A stretch of DNA of 64,000 bases from positions 112,412,302 to 112,476,301 of the forward strand of contig CM056380.1 of assembly GCA_029718625.1 (NCBI GenBank). Direction: 5' to 3'. The position numbers and the translations under genes are program-made. Numbering within the stretch: position 1 is the stretch's first letter; each line of letters starts with the position of its first letter. The stretch comes from Synaphobranchus kaupii. Lineage: Eukaryota; Chordata; Actinopteri; Anguilliformes; Synaphobranchidae. The notes beneath the pieces were generated by a model. It was not told the origin of the DNA. It did no database searches and saw only the letters and a program-made list of their open reading frames with translations. Shown here piece after piece: positions 1-11,170 of this stretch.

Positions 1-2195
1 ATTTTATGATTCTGGTGCACTGGGAACGGCTCGCCCTAGCTGCCATAATTTAGCCAGCCATGAGGTAAGCGAATCGATACCCTCAGCACTACCGAAGCCA
101 CAGCAAACCTTTCACAACATGAAGGCAAATCCATCTATTTAATGAATGCCTTCATCTCCAAATAACATTGTTTAATTTGATCTTATGTCTTTGTCCTTGG
201 CATTTCGGATATCGTTTCCCCCCGGTCGTTTTGTCTTAACATAGGAGCAAAGTCAAAAGATAATGTTATGGGTTTACCTTGGATTCTTTTATGGTGCCTT
301 CTGCCTGCCTGGCTCTTCCTGGCTGTATAGAATGAGCCCTACTGTGTTACTGTGTGTCTCTCTCACTCTTAGGGGAAATTATAGGGAACATTTCTTTTTT
401 AAGGCATGGTGTCCATTTTTATATAATTGGCGCTTGAATTATTTATGACATTAATTGCTACATTATCGACTGCCTGTCAACTCTCCCTTCAGCAAGTCTA
501 TCATTCTTAGCAGGCGGAGCAACCTCAGCCTAAAGTCGACTGACAAGCTAATTATACCATCTCCTCCCACAGTGACAAATGTTGCTCATCTGAAACCATC
601 CTGGAAAGAGGACTCTTTTTTCCCCCCTCCTGTGGTGGATATGTCCAGCTGGCGGAGAGCTGGTCCGGGGTGGGACCGGGGTCCGGGGTGTGACCAGTGG
701 TGGACGAATCCCCCCCCCTCCCCCGTGTCTCAATCAGCCACCAGCTATCTCCCCCATGGTCAGAACCGATCGGGCACTTGGATCCACATCCTGTTATTGC
801 ACTGACCGGAAAAAAGGTCTAGCGTGTGATGAATGTGAACATTTAGCAGTTTTCCTAACCCCTCTGACACCAGGCACCCTTTGCACTCCCAGGAAAAGTA
901 TAACAGGAATTTTTTATCAAAATGTAAGGAATGGAGGTCCAATACAAGGGTGCAATGATCATGAATGATATACAGGAAAGAAAATACAGTATACAACACA
1001 ATCAAAAATCAATTAAGAAGTCACTATAAGATTGAAAAACAGATAACTGAGTTTCCGCAACCTGGTGAAAGATGGGTTCATTCTTGCCCTGGCCTCCATA
1101 GAGTTCAATCAGTACGGTTAAAAAACGAAAAGGAGATTGAGCCTTCAACGTACAGGCCCATAAACTATGGACCCGCATTACCTGACTTTTTATGTACTAT
1201 TTTGTGTACTTTTTTTTTTTTAGCATTGTACATTAACCATACTTTAATTGTTACCATAACCTGTCTATTATTTCATTATTTGTAGGCTATTTCTTTTTAA
1301 ATTGTGTCTGCTGCTCGGAGCCCTATTTTGTAATGCACCTTGAATGCACTGCATGAAAAGCCCTAAATAACGACATTGCCACTATTGTTTGCTCAGCCCA
1401 TAAAAGGTGTGGGCCCCCTCTGATGTAGTGCTCCATCTCTTATAAGCCGCAGGGTCGGGGACGGAGATCGACAGCTCAACCGCTAAAGGCGCCAACCTCT
1501 TTCAAGGCAGAGAATTCTAAAATGAATGCAGCCAATTCCCCACGGCCGCTGCCAGTCGGGGCAACAGGTCTATGGTGAATTATGAGCCATGACATATGGC
1601 CACCTGTGTAGAATGCGGTTTAGAGAATGTTGTTTATAAGACTAGGATGAAAAGGGATAATTTGCAGTTTTTATTTTTTTTACTTTTAACTTTTTAATAG
1701 GGACCTTGGGCTGTTCCTCGGAGGAATCGGCGATTTATTTCCAAACAATCTACGTAAAAAATGTAAACTACCCGACTAGCAGCTACTGGTTGCTCTGTGG
1801 CTCGTATCTTAATTAGTTGATGTGACGCGATGTGACGTCCTCGTGCGACGACACCGTACCTTTGCATTTAGCCTTTTTTACTTTTTTTTTTTTAATGCGC
1901 TGGAGATGGACTGCGACAGGAATGTGGACTGACACACACCAGACTCAGAATGTCCCCCCGGCCAACTCTAGCGGCTCGGATGCTGTCAGCACAGCCTACG
2001 TCAGGATCAGCGGCTCGGATGCTGTCAGTTCAGCGGCTGCTCAACGGCACAGTCAGAACATTATCAACGTCTGCTCTTATCACTGCAATGCTTTCAGGAC
2101 CCAGCAGGGGGCAATGTGACATTTATATCCGATGCTGTTGGGGGGGGGGGGGGGTGTTTGTGGTTGCTTCTTTCTGCCTCCTCCGAATGTCAGAC
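1..2195. other. single-copy intergenic or intronic DNA
   Basis: No coding region, RNA gene or mobile element is recognisable here. Open frames are short (up to 130 codons) and lack plausible composition or splice context. A 20-bp segment beginning AGCGGCTCGGATG occurs twice, at about 1970 and 2009, as a small local duplication, and a G-run lies near 2140-2153. A CTCF-like motif is listed separately. Confidence 0.6.
2099..2115 (+). promoter_or_regulatory. candidate CTCF binding motif
   Basis: The sequence CCCAGCAGGGGGCAAT is a very close match to the vertebrate CTCF core (CCASYAGRKGGCRS). It lies in single-copy DNA just upstream of a MITE. One motif match does not show occupancy. A weaker reverse-orientation match (GTGCCATCTGCTGA) is near 2621-2634. 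Confidence 0.4.
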
Positions 2196-2480
2196 CTAGG
2201 GTGCGTCCCAATATTCTTCACTGCTCACCTCGTTTCCTACCCGGAAGTGTGCAAAACCGCCTGTATGTTTCAAGTACAAGTAGTTGCATGTACAGCATAC
2301 AATGTACCTGACATTTGCGTAGAGACATTAATTTATATGTAACCCGTTAATATGCATCTAATATGTAATCAGCAACATCAAATTAGGACACAAAGATCGT
2401 TTTTCCGGGGCACGGAGGACAGGAGGTGGTAGTGGAGGAAAGGAGGATACAATTGGGTATTGTATTGGGACGCACCCCTA
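2196..2480. mobile_element. MITE with 15-bp inverted repeats and CTA target duplication (Harbinger-like)
   Basis: The element is bounded by GGGTGCGTCCCAATA at 2199-2213 and its reverse complement ending at 2477. CTA flanks both sides as a 3-bp target-site duplication. Size is about 279 bp with no coding capacity. Perfect short TIRs plus a 3-bp target duplication fit non-autonomous PIF/Harbinger elements of fish genomes. The family is inferred from the TSD length only, while the element boundaries are directly visible. Confidence 0.75.
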
Positions 2481-3549
2481 GTTACCTATAAAAACAAGCC
2501 GTGCCATTTTTAGTTTCCATGATTACAAACCCTCATTAGCAGACAAGCATCTTCTCATCGGGGGATGAAGAGTAGTGCAAAGGTGTGCTGTTGGGTGACC
2601 TTTGGGTGACCTTTCCTCAGTGCCATCTGCTGAAGGCTGATGAGATTCAAGTACGCTTGAACATGTTTACCTGTATGCTCCGTTTGCTACAGGCGGCATT
2701 TGGTGCTATTTAGACGGCACACTCAGATAAGTAAAGATAGAGGTATTAAGTCACTGAGGAAAGAAAAAGTGGCAGTTTGATGAAAATACCCAGACAGACT
2801 AAACAAACATTTGAAGTCTTATTTCTTTGTTTGTGGCAGTGTGTGTTTATCTTAAATTCTGGATCTCAACCACACTTTTTTTATAGGTGCAATTTGTAAG
2901 GACACTTGTGTGTCTCTGGGATTTAAACCACTATGCTTCAGTGATGAAATCAAACTCTCACCTCAGGAAGTCTTCTTTTAAAAGAATAATTTATAGCGCA
3001 AATTTACAAATACAATGTGAAAGGCTGGAGGAAGGATGTATTATATAGGATTAGGATAGGGTTATATATTATTACACTTTAATATTCTATAATAATTTGT
3101 AACATTTCAGAAGTACTTTTTAAAGGTTAACTGAATATTAACATATCTCACAAAAGCATTCGACAGCGCCTGATATAATTCCTTCAAGCTTTTTAATTCA
3201 ATAACATATGATGAAGTCATAGTTTACGTATATCATTGCCACAAATCACCCGTGATAGCATTTTAAGGGATTTGAAAACAGTACTCCGTTACAATTATGA
3301 TGAGCAGACAGACTGACATTAAAAAGCCCATTTCGGATTTATCTCTCTGCATAGTTCGGTTAGACCTGAAGCTATTAAAACACATTTATCTTTCCAAAAA
3401 TCAATACAGAATGATATATACATTTAATGTGAGATTACAGAGAGCCAGGAATATCACCTGATCCTTCTATGTTAAAAGGCACTTAATGGAACGGTTGCAG
3501 CTGGGGCCTCTGGAAACCAATGATGCTATGGGTTCATGCCTGCATGATT
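2481..3549. other. single-copy AT-rich DNA
   Basis: Nothing recognisable: no ORF above background, no TIR pairs and no tandem repeats beyond short A/T runs. Confidence 0.6.
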
Positions 3550-3591
3550 GAGAGAGAGAGAGAGAGAGTGAGAGAGAGAGAGAGAAAGGGA

Positions 3592-3631
<40 letters not shown>
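3550..3631. repeat. (GA)n microsatellite
   Basis: About 80 bp of GA dinucleotides with a few interruptions (GTGAG, AAAGGGAGGG). It is a simple polypurine tract. Confidence 0.95.
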
Positions 3632-3633
<2 letters not shown>

Positions 3634-4787
3634 AATGGGCATGAGGCAGTAATCTTTAGTATGCTTCCTTGCCTTTATCATCGGTAATAATAAAAAAAAA
3701 CTGTACGAACCTCTGTGTTTAGCTTGGGACTACGGGGTATGGATTGTCTTGGGACTACGGGGTATGCATTGTTCTCCATGGTGCGATATATACCTACTTA
3801 TGGGATAGTGCTAAACAACAGGAACATGTGTTCCTTTTTAAATCATTATTGAGGTTTTGGTGTCCCATCTAAGGCCCCTCCCTTCACTTCATTAAAAAAT
3901 AAAAAATAAAAATCAATGTACAGTAATTGGGACTTTGACATCTCAAACTCAATGTAGTTACACATGTAAAATAAGAGCTTCAAGAGCTAGAGGGCTTTTT
4001 AAATCAGCTGTTAAAAAAGCGTAACTAGCTCACTTATAAAGAGGGATCACACAATGGGAAGATGGGCTGCCAAATAGAGCTGCATGATTTCTGTTTAATC
4101 CTCAAACTTTATATTGATTTCCCATATCTGCTGGTGTCTGGATGTACTTTTTTTGTGTGAAATCTGAAGTCCTTTCAAACAACTATTAACCACAGCTCAC
4201 AATAAACTCTTACCAGAAAATATTAAACATGGCATTTGTACAAGCAAAACACGAAAAAATATAATATAGTTCTAGATTTATCAGGCCTTAGAGTACTTCC
4301 AAATCATACAAAAAAATTTAAGTATTAAATATTTGTTGCTGAAATATTGCATTACAAAGAAATTAAAATTTTGAGTCAAGTGCCTGTGCAGTTAATTTAT
4401 AGCAAATGACTTTGGGGCAGAAAGGAAAGGCAAACCCACACTACAGTTCCCATGAGGCCTTTGGGGAACACATCACAGGAGGCTCATCTGCCTGACAACA
4501 AGAGGTCAGGTGAATCCTTAACGCTGGAAGCGGTGGTTCCCTCGACAACTGTTATGTGTGGGCTGTCTGTAACACACAAACTTGGGAGATCACAGTTCAG
4601 CACAGAGAGCGGGGCCTGTAATGGCCTTTCTAACGGCGTGCCTTGTTCTGCGAAACAACAGCTTGTTATTCCCTTCAGCAGACACAAAACACATACACCA
4701 TTTGCAGCAAAATATGGATATACTGGGATTTCATTTTCTAAACCAGAAAAGTATAGGAGAACACGAGAAAGCAAAAAGGTCTAAATC
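3632..4787. other. single-copy DNA with a small 25-bp duplication
   Basis: CTTGGGACTACGGGGTATG occurs twice in tandem at about 3722-3770. Otherwise the stretch is AT-rich non-coding DNA. A ZNF143-like motif at 4440 is listed separately. The 110-codon frame at 4452-4784 has no recognisable protein features. Confidence 0.55.
4440..4459 (+). promoter_or_regulatory. candidate ZNF143/THAP11 motif
   Basis: ACTACAGTTCCCATGAGGCC closely matches the vertebrate SBS motif (ACTACAATTCCCANNATGC) bound by ZNF143 and THAP11, usually near promoters. No CpG island or first exon is obvious alongside it, so its role is uncertain. Confidence 0.35.
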
Positions 4788-4980
4788 CAGAGGTGTAAAA
4801 TCTGGGTTCAGAAAGTAAAAGTCCTCCCCAGGATTTTGTCCCGATCACCTGTATTTAGTAATTAGCGTAATTCTTCAGCCAGGAGGTAGAACTAATTAGT
4901 GAAATCAGCTCGCTGCAGTTCATGCGTGGAAGAAACACAAGGCAGGACCTTTACCTTCTGACCCCTGGATTTTACACCTG
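4788..4980. mobile_element. hAT-type MITE
   Basis: The ends are imperfect inverted repeats: CAGAGGTGTAAAATCTGGG at the left, and the complement of CAGGTGTAAAATCCAGGGG at the right. The homology runs about 40 bp inward. Flanking 8-mers TCTAAATC and TTTAAATC agree at 7 of 8 positions, as expected for the 8-bp target duplication of hAT elements. The element is 193 bp with no transposase. The interior contains TAATTAG-type homeodomain cores. Confidence 0.8.
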
Positions 4981-5544
4981 TTTAAATCCCTAGATAACAT
5001 TATGATGTTATGCAGTAATACAGTATGTACATATGAATTATGAAACCACCTTTATGCTGACATATAATGTGCTTTGCTAACATCCCCATGCAAATGACCC
5101 TCTATTAGAGCAGATATAAACACAAAGGGTCAAACGGGCTGCATCACAGTCCAGATCTCATGCATCAGCTGACTGTATTTTAATTTCACAGCTGACACTG
5201 AAGGGCTGAGCTATCTTGTTGACTTCAAATACCATTAAATTGCAGAGATCCATGAATCATGATCTAGTGGCACAAGTATATAGTGCAGATCTAGTAAATC
5301 TCCAAGAAGGGATAGTCACAAATGATGACTTGTCAGTACTTCTGTAGGTAATCAAGGAAGATGGATTGTAATATACTATATATACTAACTACAGTATGTA
5401 CAAAGGATGTTAGGATTGATTCTAGCTACAGTTGTTACATATTCAATGTTTCTTTTGTTAACAAACTACCAAGCAACAACTTCAATGAGGTACTAAAAGT
5501 AGCCGGCTCATGTTTCCTTAACCTTTAACTACAGTGAACACAAA
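4981..5544. other. single-copy DNA
   Basis: Nothing recognisable: AT-rich, with no element ends and no exon-like segment. Confidence 0.6.
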
Positions 5545-5592
<48 letters not shown>

Positions 5593-5601
5593 CACACACA
5601 C
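5545..5601. repeat. (CGCA)n/(CA)n microsatellite
   Basis: About eleven CGCA/CACG tetranucleotides run into a short CA stretch. Alternating purine-pyrimidine DNA of this type can adopt Z-DNA. The same motif recurs at 35177-35243. Confidence 0.95.
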
Positions 5602-5762
5602 AAAGGCTAGTGTACTGTAGAACCTCTGATTCCATGACTCAGCAGATGTCATTCTGTATTCATAGAGGCAGTTTGAATACAGTTAGTCATTGCTGACGTG
5701 TCACGTCTTGATCTCTTATAGAGACCCAGGAACATCAGCCCAATGTCCAGAATGTCACTCAC

Positions 5763-6443
5763 CTTTCTCCCTGGTCCTTCAGGCCGTTCTGTACACCTGC
5801 ACACTCGCCATGTCCAACTCCACCCAAACCTCCTCCATCCATAGCATGTGTCTGAGGCTGTGCAGAATCTCCACCCAAACCTCCTCCATCTATAACATGT
5901 GCCTGAGGCTGTGCAGAATCTCCACCCAAACCTCCTCCATCTATAACATGGGCCTGAGGCTGTGCAGAATCTCCACCCAAACCTCCTCCATCTATAACAT
6001 GGGCCTGAGGCTGTGCAGAATCTCCACCCAAACCTCCTCCATCTATAACATGGGCCTGAGGCTGTGCCGAATCTCCACCCAAACCTCCTCCATCTATAAC
6101 ATGGGCCTGAGGATGTGCAGAATCTCCACCCAAACCTCCTCCATCTATAACATGGGCCTGAGGATGTGCAGAATCTCTACCCAAACCTCCTCCATCTATA
6201 ACATGGGCCTGAGGATGTGCAGAATCTCTACCCAAACCTCCTCCATCTATAACATGGGCCTGAGGATGTGCAGAATCTCCACCCAAACCTCCTCCATCTA
6301 TAACATGGGCCTGAGGCTGTGCAGAATCTCCACCCTAACCTCCTCCATCCATAGCATGTGCCTGAGGCTGTGCAGAATCTCCACCCAAAGGCCGCAGACC
6401 CTGGTGCTCTCCAAACTGCTTTACCGCGACTCCTTCAATTATC
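5763..6443 (-). CDS. candidate internal exon carrying a 51-bp minisatellite (broken frame)
   Basis: Read on the minus strand, a T-rich tract ending TTTCAACAG precedes the segment, and GAGAAAG|GTGAGT closes it, a near-consensus donor. The segment is 681 bp (3 x 227), and the same reading frame enters and leaves in the same phase. The flanks read as plausible protein (KQFGEHQGLRPL at the start, ECAGVQNGLKDQGE at the end). The middle is about 11 copies of a 17-residue unit with core GGDSAQPQAHVIDGGGL. One copy has a TAG stop at 6335-6337 from a single base change, so the frame is interrupted. No family is recognised and neighbouring exons were not found. It could equally be a non-coding minisatellite with chance splice-like edges, and the plus strand also has a long frame here because the period is a multiple of three. 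Confidence 0.3.
5819..6391. repeat. 51-bp minisatellite, about 11 copies
   Basis: The unit begins TCCACCCAAACCTCC, continues through CTATAACATGGGCCTGAGG and ends TGTGCAGAATC. Copies are nearly all exactly 51 bp. The outer copies have CCATAGCATG and the inner ones CTATAACATG. Four consecutive central copies share GAGGATGTG instead of GAGGCTGTG, which indicates local amplification. Exact length conservation keeps one frame open on each strand. Confidence 0.95.
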
Positions 6444-8222
6444 CTGTTGAAATCTTCAAAAAAATTATAAACTAACTCACGTTAACCTGTTTGCACTAAT
6501 AGCTTTATCAGTTGTAAAAAGAAAAAAAAGAATGCTAAACTGGCACATTTATATTAATAAGTCTGATGAACATATAGCTAACATTTTGGCACACTACACA
6601 CTGTTATTCAGGTTAAATTCCTGAGGTTTTTTATATTCCAGAGAGAAACACTGATATTCTCCACTACCAGTACCACTGCAAATATAAATGAATAAAATAA
6701 ATAATAAAAAAACATAATAAATGCAATAGGGGCTACTTTTAAATGACTGTAGGCTACAGTTACACATTCACATGCCCCTTCCACAGCATATGATCTTGCA
6801 GATACAACTGACACCTTCTCTGATTATAATTTCCCAAAGACCTCAAATGCAGGTTTTCAATATTTGCATGTAATATTCCAAGATGAGCACATTGTGGTAG
6901 CCAAAAACATTTTATTAATTCATATGAATGGTTAATAATTACAATAATATATGAAAGACAGATGATATCCTTGAACCTGATCCTGACTAATCAGATCCGG
7001 ATTAACAGCTGGGAGAACAGTGTCGTTTCACTTGATGTCTTAAAGGCATATTTAAGATGCTTAAAGGCATGTTTAAGATGCTTAAAGACATGCTAAAGAT
7101 GCTTAAAAATGCTTTAAGGCAGAGTCTTTGACTCAAGTTACTCTTAACCCCAGGAGAGACATACATAATTGTATGGACTGGCTCATTCTATGCAACTACA
7201 CATCAACTATGCACTTTCAAAAAACAATTATGTGGGTAATTGACATGGTAATTCAAAAATACAGTAATTACAGAAATTAAACAAACATTTTACGCAATGA
7301 AATATGACAAGACAAATTATACAAGCAGTCATTGCATTAAACCAGTTCCTACCTTTGTGAACACTGCAAACATATGCAATTTTTTAATTTTTAAAATGAC
7401 TGTGTGGATACAGTAAAGCCAAACATTTTTAAAAATTAGAACAGGAGTTAAAACTATTACAGATAAAATTTAAGAGGATACGTTTCCGTTGAGAAGGCAA
7501 ATGCAACCTTGCAGGATATGGCACTCAACGAGCGGATAAATTGCCTGTTATTATTAACAATAAACCTTCACAGTTTGAAAAGTTTTGTACTTATTATGCA
7601 ATAAACAAAATTATCAGAATGTCAAAAGCAGGCTCTTTATATTTCTCGTGTCTATTGCCACTCGTTGAAATTATTTAATACACATAATATTTTAATTGAT
7701 TTCCTAACCTGAGAAACAGACTTTATATGGAATGTAGACCGTTTGTATTTCTCCTCAATGTACAGTGCTTTAAACAGAAGCTCAGTGCTTTCAGGTAAGT
7801 GACAGTGTTGGACAAGCACAGCACAATCTCACAGAGCTGTGTCCTCCCAGTTATTTTTTCTGATGTTGAAAGAAGCACCCAATGCTGGAACACTACGCAG
7901 GACTGCTATGGTCTCAGCTGTGACCTTTGAACTTAGCTAGTAGCGGTTGGGTGCGGGCAATCAATCACAGTGCTTGTCCCGGGCGCTCTGCTGCAGCTGT
8001 CACTCTGCAGAATGGGATGGGGTGGGGTGGGGGATGGGGGGGGGGGGCGCTTTAAGGCAATCGTGTCAATCTCTGCGTGACTGCACAGACAGAGATAGGA
8101 GGACAGACCTGACAGAGATGGCTAAGTCAGCACAAGGCACGAGAAGGCTGTATTTGGTCGGTTAAATTAGCAAATGGCGTACGTGCGCAGGCATGCACGT
8201 GGCCCGGCTTTCTGGTCGGGCG
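6444..8222. other. single-copy AT-rich DNA
   Basis: Mostly AT-rich with no recognisable element. A small 21-bp repeat (CTTAAAGGCATGTTTAAGATG-like, about 3.5 copies) lies at 7035-7110, and a G-run lies at 8033-8047. A plus-strand TTTATT near 6909 reads as AATAAA on the minus strand, but nothing ties it to the exon at 8223. Confidence 0.55.
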
Positions 8223-8302
8223 TCAGAGCTGGTCGTTACGAATGAACCGGTTTCCCTCCGAGTGCTTCCCATAGTACACATAGCGGCACTTGGCGAAAAC
8301 CC
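8223..8302 (-). CDS. candidate 3'-terminal coding exon of an unidentified gene
   Basis: On the minus strand a long CT tract followed by TGTTTGTTTTCTAG forms a textbook splice acceptor. The following 80 bases contain two bases completing an upstream codon, 25 codons and a TGA at 8225-8223. The peptide includes [16 protein letters not shown] and ends NDQL. It is rich in Tyr, Cys, Arg and Lys and free of low-complexity sequence, unlike the other small frames around it. Codons have a normal coding look (AAG, TGC, CGC, TAC, GTG). I could not place it in a family, and upstream exons would lie at higher coordinates but were not recognised. The downstream 3' UTR and polyadenylation site are not clear. 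The main alternative is a chance acceptor, because GA/CT tracts are common here. Confidence 0.45.
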
Positions 8303-8311
8303 CTAGAAAAC

Positions 8312-8315
<4 letters not shown>

Positions 8316-8344
<29 letters not shown>
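8316..8344. repeat. (GA)n microsatellite
   Basis: Fourteen GA units. On the minus strand this is the polypyrimidine tract directly upstream of the candidate terminal exon. Confidence 0.95.
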
Positions 8345-8346
<2 letters not shown>

Positions 8347-8478
8347 ATTACAAGAAGATAAAATATGTTTTATTTCTTGATAAATTCATGAATGACAACT
8401 GAAAACTATTTATGAACAACATGTGGTCTAATCTACGGTTAAACCAGCATGTGTAAAGTGTATTCAGCTAATGAAATC
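8345..8478. other. short single-copy spacer
   Basis: AT-rich DNA between the GA tract and the 20-bp array. Nothing recognisable. Confidence 0.6.
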
Positions 8479-9377
8479 ATTTGGCCAGTGTAATTGTGAT
8501 TTGGCCAGTGTAATTGTGATTTGGCCAGTGTAATTGTGCTTCGGCCAGTGTAATTGTGATTTGGCCAGTGTAATTGTAATTTGGCCAGTGCAATTGTAAT
8601 TTGGCCAGTGTAATTGTGATTTGGCCAGTGTAATTGTAATTTGGCCAGTGTAATTGTGATTCGGCCAGTGTAATTGTAATTTGGCCAGTGTAATTGTAAT
8701 TTGCCCAGTGTAATTATAATTTGGCCAGTGTAATTGTAATTTGGCCAGTGTAATTGTAATGTGGCCAGTGTAATTGTAATTTGGCCAGTGTAACTGTAAT
8801 TCGGCCAGTGTAATTGTAATTTGGCTAGTGTAATTGTAATTCAGACAGTGTAATTGTAATTCGGCCAGTGTAATTGCAATTTGGCTAGTGTAATTGTAAT
8901 TCAGCCATGCAATTGTAATTCGGCCAGTGTAATTGTAATTCGGCCAGTGTAATTGTAATTCGGCCAGTGTAATTGTAATTCGGCCAGTGTAATTGTAATT
9001 CGGCCAGTGTAATTGTAATTTGGCCAGTGTAATTGTAATTTTGGCTAGTGTAATTGTAATTTGGCCAGTGTAATTGTAATTTGGCCAGTGTAATTGTAAT
9101 TTGGCCAGTGTAATTATAATTTGGCCAGTGTAATTGTAATTCGGCCAGTGTAATTGTAACGTGGCCAGTGTAACTGTAATTCGGCCAGTGTAATTGTAAT
9201 TTGGCTAGTGTAATTGTAATTCAGACAGTGCAATTGTAATTCGGCCAGTGTAATTGTAATTTGGCTAGTGTAATTGTAATTCAGCCAGTGTAATTGTAAT
9301 TCGGCCAGTGTAATTGTAATTTGGCTAGTGTAATTGTAATTTGGCCAGTGTAATTGTAATTCGGCCAGTGTAATTGT
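8479..9377. repeat. 20-bp minisatellite, about 45 copies
   Basis: The unit is TTGGCCAGTGTAATTGTAAT, with variants TCGGCC, TTGGCT, TCAGCC and TCAGAC. Nearly all copies are exactly 20 bp; one is 19 bp (near 8905) and one 21 bp (near 9040). Ordered variants recur about 380 bp apart: TCAGAC near 8841 and 9221, and GTGGCC near 8761 and 9161. This shows that blocks of about 19 units were duplicated. Each unit carries TTGGC (an NF1 half-site-like core) and AATTG. Confidence 0.95.
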
Positions 9378-9420
9378 TAGGTAAAAGGCAGCCAGGGTTC
9401 CTCAGGTTATCACTATATTA

Positions 9421-9633
9421 CGCAGGTGTCGAACCCCAGTCCGGGAGGGCTCCGGTGCATACTGGTTTTTGGGGTGTTCTCGGCACCAGTGGCTCATTTA
9501 CGTTGTTAATTGGCTAAAGAATCCACGCATCTTGTTCTCAAGGCCTTAATTGGCAGCTTATTGGCAGATTGAAAGGAAACCACAAAAATTTGCAGACACT
9601 GCGGCCCCCTGGGTATTTAGTTTGACACCCCTG
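9421..9633. mobile_element. hAT-type MITE
   Basis: The right end reads TTTGACACCCCTG. Its complement (CAGGGGTGTCAAA) matches the left end GGTGTCGAACCCC after a few substitutions. Flanking CTATATTA (9413-9420) and TTATATTA (9634-9641) form a 7-of-8 target duplication. The interior includes GGTTTTTGGGGTGTTCTCGG, typical of a common fish dispersed element. It is 213 bp, non-coding, and starts about 45 bp after the 20-bp array ends. Confidence 0.75.
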
Positions 9634-10140
9634 TTATATTAGCCAGTTGTCGGTTATCAGCAGAGATAAATATACCCCCCCTATTGGCGCTCTCGCTTGC
9701 ATCTCAATGAACCCTTAATCCTTCTTTTCTCCAGGTTTAAAAAAAAAAAAAAAAGGTTTGCAGTTACTTGCATCAGTGGGAAAAAAAATGTAAATAATCA
9801 GGAAAAATCATAAAGGGTCAAGTGGAGAAAAGCTTACAAAATTTTTTTATTAACTTTTTAAGATTTATTAACATTATTAATCTTGAACAAAAAAAAGCAA
9901 TGTATTTTTTTAAGAAAGTATAATGCTGTTGTAGGAGGGGAGTCAATGTGGAATTCAGGAAAAGACTGACATTTTGAAAAGACCTGAGTACTGGGATTTG
10001 TCATGCGCATCAAAGGACCAGACAGTCTTGGAATAACATTTGGTGACTAGGATGTCCTTTGGATATGTGGGCCATTAGCTCACAGGAATGTCCCCATCTG
10101 GGGAAAAGACTGATAAGGAACTGTGTCATGAGTGAATATG
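9634..10140. other. single-copy DNA with A-runs
   Basis: AT-rich with several poly-A/T stretches (9738-9754, 9841-9847, 9891-9897). Nothing recognisable. Confidence 0.55.
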
Positions 10141-11170
10141 TGTGTGTTGGGGGCATTAAGGGCAGAAGGGGTCATTAGCCCCTGGCCAAACTATGGTAAA
10201 GGGAAATAGGAAGGGCCGACCTGGCCATCTGTTGACCTCTCCCGTAACCTCATACCTAGGTCAGTCCTAGGGGAAAACCTCCGGACAGTACCACAGCGCC
10301 CCCCATGTTGAATCCTGTGTCATTACACCCTTTACTTCTCTCCTGGAACAGAACTCTGAAACTTCTGTTGGGATGGTCAACAGACCATGTAAAACGTACA
10401 AACATTGCACATGTGATTCTTATATTGTTACATTATGTCTTATGTAGTAGTAACAGGAATTGCATATAAAATGGTTCATCAGAAGGGAATCTTCATGACA
10501 ACTGCAACATAATATTTAATCTGGTAATAATAATCATAATAGTAAGCTGTTTGGTATGAATGTAATCCAGTAAAATCAAGGAATCAAATGAGATACATTT
10601 CATACCAAATGGAGTTTAATAAAACATAGTTTCAATAACTCAGGAAAAACTAATACTGGAATGTCCTCTCTGGTAATCAACTCCGTTTCCCTTCTCTCTA
10701 CTCAGCAACGGTGGGGGTCTAGATTCCCGATTCGACCACACCTCCAGGTTAATTTATGGCACTGCCGCCTGGTTCAAACGCAGGATTTGGCTTAAAAGAA
10801 AGGAAGACAAACCAATCTGGGAGCATCGTAACCGATCTCCCACACCATGCAGATTGTGTATTTTGGGTAAGGAGCATCGTAACCGATCTCCCACACCGTG
10901 CAGATTGTGTGCATACTCTATGTGTTTGTGTTTGGAGAATCGTAACTGATCTCCCACACCGTGCAGATTATGTATGTATGTATGTGTGTGTAGCTGAAGC
11001 AGGCCGGTAAGATATTTACTCTGTGTTTCTTTTCTTAATTTGTATGTTTTGTAATTGACCTAATTTTAAGATAATGACCTACCTGCCTGTGAATAAATTC
11101 TTATTATTTTAACTTGCGTGGTCTCCATGACTCTAATCCATTTTCTACCTTTTCCAGCCTAAGTTACGAC
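10141..11170 (+). other. weakly LTR-like region, unassigned
   Basis: The stretch begins with TGTGTGTTGGGGGCATTAAGG. It includes a three-fold direct repeat around GATCTCCCACACC, then an AATAAA at 11092 followed by a T-rich block and GTGGTCTCCATGACTC. That order resembles the U3-R-U5 layout of a fish retroviral or retrotransposon LTR. I see no second LTR, no convincing primer-binding site, no target duplication and no gag or pol frame. This is a structural hint only and may be ordinary single-copy DNA. Confidence 0.2.
10825..10972. repeat. three imperfect direct repeats of about 40 bp
   Basis: Copies at about 10825, 10873 and 10937 share AATCGTAAC or GCATCGTAACCGATCTC followed by CCACACCGTGCAGATT. 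The spacing is irregular (48 and 64 bp) because of different linkers. Confidence 0.85.

Noticed and set aside
8479..9377. CRISPR-like regular repeats
   Set aside because: Units are contiguous with no unique spacers, in a vertebrate context; this is a minisatellite.
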